A stretch of DNA of 64,000 nt, taken from contig CM031612.1 of the NCBI GenBank assembly GCA_018398815.1, positions 5,599,366-5,663,365 of the forward strand, written 5' to 3'. This stretch comes from Conus ventricosus (lineage: Eukaryota > Mollusca > Gastropoda > Neogastropoda > Conidae). Of this stretch, positions 56,904-64,000 are shown one piece after another (positions within the stretch are counted from its first letter, which is position 1; each line of letters begins with the position of its first letter). A program made the translations under genes and the position numbers. Under the pieces are notes generated by a model. It was not told the DNA's origin and made no database searches. It saw nothing but the letters and a program-made list of their open reading frames with translations.

Positions 56904-58204
56904 CTGGATGATGAAGCATTAAAATCCAACGTACATATAATCATAAAACTGAGACCAGAGAACTGATCTCCCTTGATTACATGAAGTTTGCTTTTCTACT
57001 CAATCTAAACATACTGAGTAAAAGCTGATGAGGAAATCCAGTCAAAGATGGGGAAAAAAAAAACCTCACATGCCTAAATAAATTAAGTACAGAATAAAGG
57101 TGCCACAGTGATGGCTTGTCAGATGGGACACAAACAAAACAAAGAATGTAAGGTGATATATGGAAAAGGCAAGAAGTGCCATCATAGCGAATCCACACAT
57201 TAGATGGGCTACCCTGTTACTTTGACATGTAGACCTCTGAAGCTGTGTCCGTTGGAGAAAGAGACCAACAGATTCCTATTTCTGTAAAAAAAAAAAAATT
57301 TTTGTGAGGTGTACAACCGACTGCCGACATCAAAATCACAGATGAACAGTTCTACTTCTACCAATATAGTCAAGTCGGCCTTTTCAGGGCTGTTGCCAAG
57401 TTCAAGAAAAAAAATCACAATCTGAGAAAGAAAGGAACAACAAACAATGTATGTACACTGAAGCAATAAATTACACAGCAGATAAATTATTGACATCCTC
57501 AACGTTAAATAACACTATGTTCTGCTGGGACTGCAAGCTATTCTGCTTGATTTGTTGATCCCAAAACAATTAAAAAGAAAAAAGAAGTAAAAACATTAAT
57601 TAAAAAAAGATTAATATAATAACAAAGAGTTCATAAACGTCTATGTATCACCAAGCAATCAGCTTTTGACATAAACCCTGAAAGGTTATAAACTGTGACC
57701 GGAGAAAAAAAAAGTGTAAAATGCACAATGGCCCACAAACAAAGGAAAACAGTAGATGATAGTAAGAAAGGTTCCCATGTCACTCCCTGCAACTCCCCCC
57801 GCCTCCCCTCCCCAAGGCACAGTCAAAGAGACTGACAGAAAACAGGGCTTACTACCACACACCTTCCAGAGCTAGCTCTGTGGAAGATACATATCAAGGC
57901 AATGAAAAAGAAGAAAAAAAGCCTTTCCCATTTTGCAGCCTTTTTCCACGTTCATTACAACATTAACTTCATGAAAGGAAGGAAAGTTTAAAAGCTATTA
58001 TACTTTAGAAAAATGTAACTTTTTCAGTTATCAACTAAGCAAAAAACTACAGTAATGTACACTGTAGTTTTTTCGCTTAGTTGACAACTGAAAAAGTAGA
58101 CAGACATTACACAAAGTGTGTTTCGTGTTTCCTCCTTAATACTTTCTCTCTGCATTTCAACCCCCCCCCCCCCCCCCCCTCTCCCGACACGGCTCCCAGC
58201 TTAC
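56904..58204. other. Intron
   Basis: No gene; holds the hairpin element at 58017-58097 and a poly-C run at 58160-58179. Confidence 0.5.
58017..58097. mobile_element. Tiny palindromic element (foldback MITE)
   Basis: Two ~36-base arms (ACTTTTTCAGTTATCAACTA... against ...TTGACAACTGAAAAAGT) with a 7-base spacer and few mismatches, flanked by TA on both sides. It resembles a minimal Tc1/mariner-type foldback element. Confidence 0.7.
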
Positions 58205-58338
58205 CTCTCAAGCAAAGGAAGGTGAGGAAGTCCTCTGTCTTCGGCACTCTGTTCAGCAGGCTGTGGGGAGAGTTGGCCAGCTTTTTACCAGGTGAACCGC
58301 CAGGGGTGGAGGGCAAGGAGCAACCCTGAGCAAACTTC
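58205..58338 (-). CDS. JARID2 exon, PKTEDFLTFLCLRG motif
   Basis: A 134-base exon with donor GTAAGC. It reads KFAQGCSLPSTPGGSPGKK and ends PKTEDFLTFLCLRG, identical over 14 residues to the vertebrate JARID2 motif; KFAQ is also conserved. I chose the acceptor at 58339 because it agrees with the phase of the exon at 60814; an acceptor two bases upstream is possible. This motif is the strongest single piece of evidence for the gene identity. Confidence 0.95.
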
Positions 58339-58578
58339 CTCTGAGCGTGGATTTTCCTTTTTCACACACACACACATACACAATTTGTTTGTGTCTACTG
58401 CTAGTTTAAAAATTCAAAACAATAAATCAAACCCAAGAGGAATTTTATCAGATATATATACATGTACCAGTCTTTCTTTTGTTCATCTTCAGAGCAAGCA
58501 CTAAGATAGAAATATTGCCAGTGTGCACGCTGACAATCTTAATGATATAACAGCTCTAGAGTCTGTGTGTACATGCGT
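58339..58578. other. Intron
   Basis: Short CA run at 58364-58380; nothing else. Confidence 0.5.
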
Positions 58579-59447
58579 CAGGCATGAAAGTGACCAGCAG
58601 TAAAAAAGGCTGAAAAATTGGCGGGGGTCTGGGGGCCGCCGTAGGCCCCCAGTGGGGTCCAGGGGCAACATCCCAGCAGGGGTCAGAGCCCCTGAAGCTG
58701 AAGCTTTTTTATGAAATGAAAGGCCTAAAACTGCAAATAAACCCCTATATCAGCGCTGTTAAGAAGGGCAAACAAGCCACATTTTCATGTTTTCAGTAAT
58801 GAAAATAATACTTCAAAAGATCATATATTAACATGGGTGAAACTGGAAAAAAATTGAAAAACTGAAAGGTCGAGGTCCAGGGGCCAAAATTAACATTTTG
58901 AAAAATTCAGACAGTTTTCGTGGCCTCTGGTGAAAGGAAATTTGGAACCGAGGCCTTGTTTAAAACACACAGTTGTTGCTTGTATGTGAACAAAAGTCGT
59001 CATTTTGAATTAAAAAAAAAAAAGAAAGAAAAAAACTTACCCCCAAAAAAACAGCTTGGTTGGTGCCTTGGACATAGATGGGCAGTAAGGGTATCAAGAT
59101 CACAAATCTGTGCATTTTCTAAGGTCTTAAATTTGATAGTTTCCACTGTACTTCCAAAACTAACCCATTTTATTACACGCAGAAATAGAACCTTTACTAG
59201 TTTTCCCCATCCTTTTTCCAGAAAACTAACCCTTATATTTTTCTTTCATGTTTTTTTTTTTTCTTTCTTTAAATATTTTTTCATACTATTATGTCTCTCA
59301 CTCTCTCTATGTGCCTTGCATTCATTTTTGTGTGTATGTGCGCGTGTGTGCGAGTGCGTGTGTGTGTGTCACGGGGGGGGGGGGGGGGGGGGGGGGGCAT
59401 GGAGGGCTGCTGAAAAAGATTTTACTGAAATTCTTACCATCATGCAT

Positions 59448-60115
59448 TTAACCGTCTTTAGTATGCACTTACCTGAGCTTAGTTACGCCGAAAACCCATC
59501 GGCAAGGTAAGTAACTCCGTAATTTGAACATGGTTACCCAATTTAAAAATTTAAAAGAGAGGAAAGGAAATAGCGAAATGAAAATAATTTTAAAAATTCC
59601 TACAAATATATATGTTGCTATATCATAAGTTTGAAGAATATCATATGAGCCATTTACTCTGGAAAAAAAAAAATCTTCTTCAGAACGTTCTTCCGAATCA
59701 TACCTAGAACATCATCCCAGTCGAAATCTAGGTCACTCTAAGCTTCATTACCCAGCACTTTCACTAAGTCTTATGCCGTAAATCCTACAAATCACAGTAT
59801 CTTCATCACTAAATCTCGTTATAGAATGGCAGAAATCAAGGTTAGCGATGGCGAAAAAAAGCATTTCGACCACAAAACTTTAAAAATTCATAACTCGAGA
59901 ACTACGGCATGTATCGACTCGCGGTTTTTTGTAAACGGAAGTAAATGGCCACAGGAAGAAGGAAATCACGTTCTCGCGAGACTTCCTTTTCTACGAGAAA
60001 TATGGTGGCGCCCATTGTTGCCACGTGTTTTACCGGGCGCTGGCAGTTGCTCAGCGTTTTGGCCGTGTGATTTCCGGTTGGGTGCTAGCGGGTTCTCACC
60101 TGTCAAGAGGGTTAA
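59448..60115. mobile_element. piggyBac-derived MITE, copy P3, nested in H4
   Basis: Bounded by TTAA (59448-59451, 60112-60115), with ends CCGTCTTTAGTATGC and TGTCAAGAGGG. It is the reverse-orientation sister of 20432-21111, with the same internal acidic coding remnant. It sits inside the transposase remnant of H4, so it arrived later. Confidence 0.88.
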
Positions 60116-60395
60116 TATGGTCCGGACTTCTGACATGCTTTGCTAGCCGAGATTTTCCATTGGATCCATACTTGAGGTCCGAGTTACACACGCGGCAAAA
60201 CGCTACACCAGGTTTGTTCGTTTTCAAACACCAAACACGATGTTGTCGTTTTTCATCATCTATTTCGTTCAGCCAAGCCCATCGCCACTTATTAGTAAAG
60301 CCAGCGTCGATCTCTTCAACAGAATCACCTTCTTTAAGATAGGACATTGTCACGGTTTCCAACGAACTCCAAACTCGAAATCTAGATTTCGGCAA
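60116..60395 (-). pseudogene. hAT transposase zinc-finger fragment
   Basis: About 93 codons encoding the N-terminal region and BED-like finger (CRVCN...H...H). The downstream part is cut off by the MITE; the last few codons of the open frame are MITE sequence. Confidence 0.8.
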
Positions 60396-60607
60396 ATGGT
60401 GCTGTATCTTTGTTCCCTAAAATAAAGAGTACTACCGAATCTGCACTTCCGTTTTATGGTAAGGCGCACTCAATATGTAACTTGCACAATTTTAGAGACT
60501 GTTTTGAAATTTTTTTTTTTCTCCAGATTTAGGAAAAACGGAAAATTCCAGATGAAAAAATGGGCGGAAAATCTGCCTTAGGCGGACGAATTTCATGCCT
60601 GATGCGT

Positions 60608-60813
60608 GCATATATTCATTGTGTATGCACATCAAGTGCAGATATACATACATTTGCGATGTTTGCATACATATAGTCCTACAGTGGTAGGTTGTTCATT
60701 AGACTACAAGCCGTTTTCCAATTCTTTAAATTTTGAAGAATATCGTTACTTGTTTATGAGATCCACACAACACCGTTAACTGTTATCACACATCCATGTT
60801 TATTCTTACTCAC
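60608..60813. other. Intron
   Basis: Nothing recognised. Confidence 0.5.
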
Positions 60814-61097
60814 TTCTTGAACTCGTGTGACGAAGCAACAGACGACATAACGGAGTCTTGACTGCTTTCGTCCATGTTGTTCGTGCTGGAGGCTTGACCC
60901 CGCTCCCTGACCCCCGCCGGATAGGACTGGGGCGACACAATGTGTCGGGTGGACTTCCTCAGTTTTGGAATCTCCTCGCTTGTCGAGCTTTCTTCCTCCA
61001 GCTGTGGTGTGCGAGGGCGACGCGACTCATGCAGGGATGCGTACAAGGCTCTCCGTAGCTCCCTCTCCTCTTTCCTTGAGAGCCCCACCGCGTCATC
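60814..61097 (-). CDS. JARID2 exon, LSRKEERELRRALYASL segment
   Basis: A 284-base exon, acceptor TATTGAAG and donor GTGAGT. It reads DDAVGLSRKEERELRRALYA, matching [22 protein letters not shown] near the JARID2 N-terminus, followed by an acidic/Ser-rich stretch (MDESSQDSVMSSVASS, compare DDASQVSSTSNDVSSS). Begins phase 0 after 61569 and ends with two bases completed at 58338. Confidence 0.93.
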
Positions 61098-61515
61098 CTT
61101 CAATAAAACATCGTATCAGAATTATCATATAAGTAACTAGAAAAAAAACCCAAAAAAACAATGAAAACAGTCTGTGACAAACACCTGCAACACGTCATTT
61201 GAGTGGATGGAGAGGGGAAGAACAGACAAGGAAAACTGAAGCCCCATCCCCCATCTTCTTCCCATCATACACCTTTTTTTCAACAAATTTTTTTTTTTAA
61301 ATCATTATACATGGTTTTCATTTAAGTCATAAAAATGATGTCATTTCTACACACACACACAGACATAAAACACACTACTTTTGCAACAGGGAAAAAAAAA
61401 GGCAGACAGAAGTATTAAATCTATCTTTATTTTGACTATGACCTGATGTTCTCAGACACAGACCGAGACGCTACAGCTTGAAACACATAAATGAGAGAGA
61501 CATACTGACAGAGAC

Positions 61516-61546
<31 letters not shown>

Positions 61547-61568
61547 AACTATGAGTGAAGAAGTTTAC
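61098..61568. other. Intron
   Basis: GA/CT microsatellite at 61495-61546; no gene. Confidence 0.6.
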
Positions 61569-61687
61569 CACAGTTTTGGGAGTCACCAGACGCCGAGGTC
61601 TGCGAGCCTTGTGAAGCTCTGACTGTCGTGTGCTCCTCTGTGTGACGGACTGAGTGCTTCTTCTGGACGTCATCGTTACATCTATCC
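61569..61687 (-). CDS. JARID2 N-terminal exon
   Basis: A 119-base exon with acceptor CCACGCAG and donor GTAAAC, joining the next exon in phase 0 as T-V-D-D-A-V. I take ATG 61673 (MTSRRSTQSVTQ, context TAACGATGA) as the probable start, giving a basic N-terminus like vertebrate JARID2 (short, Lys/Arg-rich before the DD motif). An upstream coding exon cannot be excluded because the frame is open to the acceptor. Confidence 0.82.
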
Positions 61688-61863
61688 CTGCGTGGACAGA
61701 CGAAGAAACATCTTTACTGCCAACATTTTCAACTTTTTTTTTTTTTAAACCTTTTTTTCATGTTACAATTTTGCAAGATAGTAAGCAGTTCCAAATCAAC
61801 ACCGATGAAAGGTTAGACAATTGCAGCACTGACAAGTCTTGAAACAAGTGCATAGTATTGCCC

Positions 61864-61894
<31 letters not shown>

Positions 61895-62626
61895 AAGAGG
61901 GCAGGGGGGGGGGGGGTTATACTGTAGTTCTGTATTTTGAATTATGAGTATACACACTGAGATATAAGAGGAATCATTATAGTTATCTAACGAAACAACT
62001 GCTCTGCAGTTCAAGTTATTATAAGATTGTAATTATTTTTCAATCTTATCCTGAAACCTTTGTTTGGTATACTACTTTGTAATGTTTCCTGTGATTACAA
62101 AAGTTTATCTTTGCCTAACAGACGGACCCTGATTGTTTCGGTTAAGTTACAGTCAAATGGTGAAATCATCAGGGCTTCCTGCAGCTGACGGATCAGAGGA
62201 TCCACAGGACCCTCACTTTCACTAAGTTTACAAGGTTCTCATCAGATTTTAGAACACCACTCTCAGTTTAGTGACTGCAGGGCCAGACAACTGTATTCCA
62301 CAGACTTGTGCACGATGTAAAGCAAGGGGTTTGTTCATTGCACCTTGTGTAGCTAAATCCGACTCTTGTAAAATTACCTGTGACCATTACCAATACAGAA
62401 TACACCCACATACAGAAATCCGCTGTAAATGAAACTGGAACCAATTCATACACACACACACTTATAAAATATAAACAAATACACAGTCTGGCACACTTCA
62501 TAATGTAACATTTAAAACTACCTCTGTAGTCTGAGCTGCTATCTTTCCATCACTCTTAGATCTATATTTTTCTCACGTAAAGCAACAGTATCATGTATGA
62601 ACTTAGGAGGAGGAGGAGGATGGTTG

Positions 62627-62708
<82 letters not shown>

Positions 62709-64000
62709 GTGAGTGCATGTGTGTGTCTCTGTGTGTATGTGTGTGTGTGTGTGTGTGATGTTTCCAAAGGTCACTGCTGTCTCAATATCGTGAGAAGTGG
62801 GTTTACTGACGAGCAGACGCTGTTCAGGGAACAGCTGAACTGACCTCAATAACTGTTTTGTCTGCCGCATAGTCTTTCAACTGAGTTTTAGCTTTGTTCA
62901 GCCACTGTATGAAAAAATGTTTAATCAAGGAAGTATGCATGTGCACTCATGACCAGAGAAAAAAATACTAGTCTTGTTCCACTTTTGTCCTGTTCCAGTT
63001 ATGTCCTTAGCAGAGAACAAAAATAACTCTGCTTCTGTTTGTTCCAGTTGTTTTGTCTGCCATGCTTATTTATTGAAACCCACTGTGCCATCTACAGCAG
63101 AAAATGTGACAGAGAATGTACACCTACAGTACAATCAGAAAGCACTGAAGGAACTGACTACCACATTTTCTGCAACAACTAACACATGCTGGTTGTGCTC
63201 CTAACAAGCCAGCAGGTTCGATTTGAAAAATAATGCATGAAACAATGACAAAGAGCATGTGGTTTTTATGTATAAGAATTGAATATCAGTGCTTCATTCA
63301 TGCCTATAAGTGTGCATCTTTGGGAATACTGTTCACCTTTGTCTCCAAACCAGCCTTACCATTTCACCATGGATGCAAGCTGCATTACTAAATGCAACCA
63401 TCATAGATCTCAACCCAGCACTACTTCTCATTAAATTTTTGCTTCATGTCAGTATTTTGTTAGCTGAAGATATGTGAAGATTACTTTGAATAGCAGTCAA
63501 TCTGAAACAAAGGCAGTTCATTAAGTACTAACAGTGACTCTGTGAAGAACCTTGTAGTGGTAGCCATATTGCCTCGCAATTCAACCTGAAAGATAAAAAT
63601 GACACAGACTGCATGGACTAGGACAAATCCATCAATGGAAAATGTGATGTGCTATACTGATGTCACTGCTTCTGAGCTTCATGTGAGACAAAACATTACA
63701 GGGATTATATAATTTACCTAGTACACATTCTGCTTGTTTTGGTTTATTTTCATGATTGATTTTTTTTCTTTTTACACAAAATCTAAATCAATAACAAAAA
63801 CAGAACATAATCATTGTTTAAAAAAACAACAACCCACATCTGTAAGAGCTGCTAGGTAGGCACTGATTTACACCGGTCCGAGTTTTAAAAACTGACAAAT
63901 AACTTTTAACATACTTCCTCTTAGTGTTGCAGTTGGTTGACACTTTGTGCACTGGCCAGAGAATTCAATGCAGAAGAATGATTGGTTTATGAACAAGGTT
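61688..64000. other. First intron or 5' flank of JARID2
   Basis: No coding exon or promoter could be identified. It holds poly-G runs (61873-61892, 61904-61915) and a long GT microsatellite (62625-62757). Short frames are unconvincing. Confidence 0.5.
62625..62757. repeat. GT microsatellite
   Basis: Over 30 uninterrupted GT units followed by interrupted GT/ATGT words. Confidence 0.97.

Larger units (their letters stand above)
58579..60601 (-). mobile_element. hAT-like element H4 carrying a nested piggyBac MITE
   Basis: Perfect 11-base terminal inverted repeats CAGGCATGAAA / TTTCATGCCTG, flanked by ATGCGT on each side (58573-58578, 60602-60607). It has a GGGGTCTGGGGGCCGCC block near the left end and, on minus at 60116-60395, a zinc-finger frame (TNKWRWAWLNEID, VAFCRVCNSDLKYGSNGKS, then HVRSPDH) of the same family as H2. 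This gene is interrupted by the MITE at 59448-60115. G run at 59375-59397. Confidence 0.9.

Noticed and set aside
60810..61140. Plus-strand frames opposite the N-terminal JARID2 exon
   Set aside because: Shadows; minus strand matches JARID2 with both splice sites.

Overview
The window looks like nuclear DNA of a lophotrochozoan animal, most likely a gastropod mollusc. That assignment is an inference from gene structure, transposon types and repeat style, not from a species-specific sequence. One large intron-rich host gene on the minus strand fills most of the window. I recognise it as JARID2 (the Jumonji/ARID subunit associated with Polycomb repressive complex 2). Fourteen exons can be placed between about 61.69 and 13.16 kb. 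They run from an N-terminal exon, through the conserved block ending in a PKTEDFLTFLCLRG-like motif, a very long lineage-specific exon and the ARID domain split over three exons, to two JmjC exons. Intron phases agree across nearly all junctions. The exon or exons between ARID and the pre-JmjC region (20.3-33.4 kb) were not found, and the last exons lie outside the window.

From 1 to about 12.7 kb the sequence is different. It carries a virus-like or Polinton-like element with compact minus-strand genes. The best preserved part (9.07-12.71 kb) is a protein-primed family B DNA polymerase, broken by a frameshift and an internal deletion. Upstream of it are three small genes with short spacers; two share a domain that is also fused to the polymerase N-terminus. 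Positions 3.55-6.01 and 6.35-8.89 kb are two direct copies of one segment. The first copy is full of indels and partly stripped of G, which looks like low-accuracy sequence or a collapsed haplotype. Positions 1-3.55 kb hold further broken, tightly packed minus-strand reading frames with repeated AT-rich leader motifs. The element sits 3' of the last JmjC exon seen, so it lies in a JARID2 intron, beyond the gene, or at a misjoin.

The JARID2 introns are crowded with transposons. Six hAT-like elements have CAG...CTG ends and about 6-bp target duplications (14.2, 17.3, 23.7, 34.2, 41.2, 58.6 kb). Three piggyBac-type elements are flanked by TTAA (20.4, 21.8, 59.4 kb), the last nested inside a hAT element. 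Two LINE fragments are present (18.1 and 23.3 kb). Many minisatellites and long poly-C/poly-G runs are also present. Most striking are two arrays that enclose one 85-bp ARID exon: a 34-bp array on its donor side and a ~42-bp array on its acceptor side whose units each copy the exon's 3' splice site. A 36-bp coding repeat (about 26 units) lies in the giant exon. Several one-base frame breaks at homopolymers in conserved exons suggest residual long-read errors, so broken frames should be read with caution.
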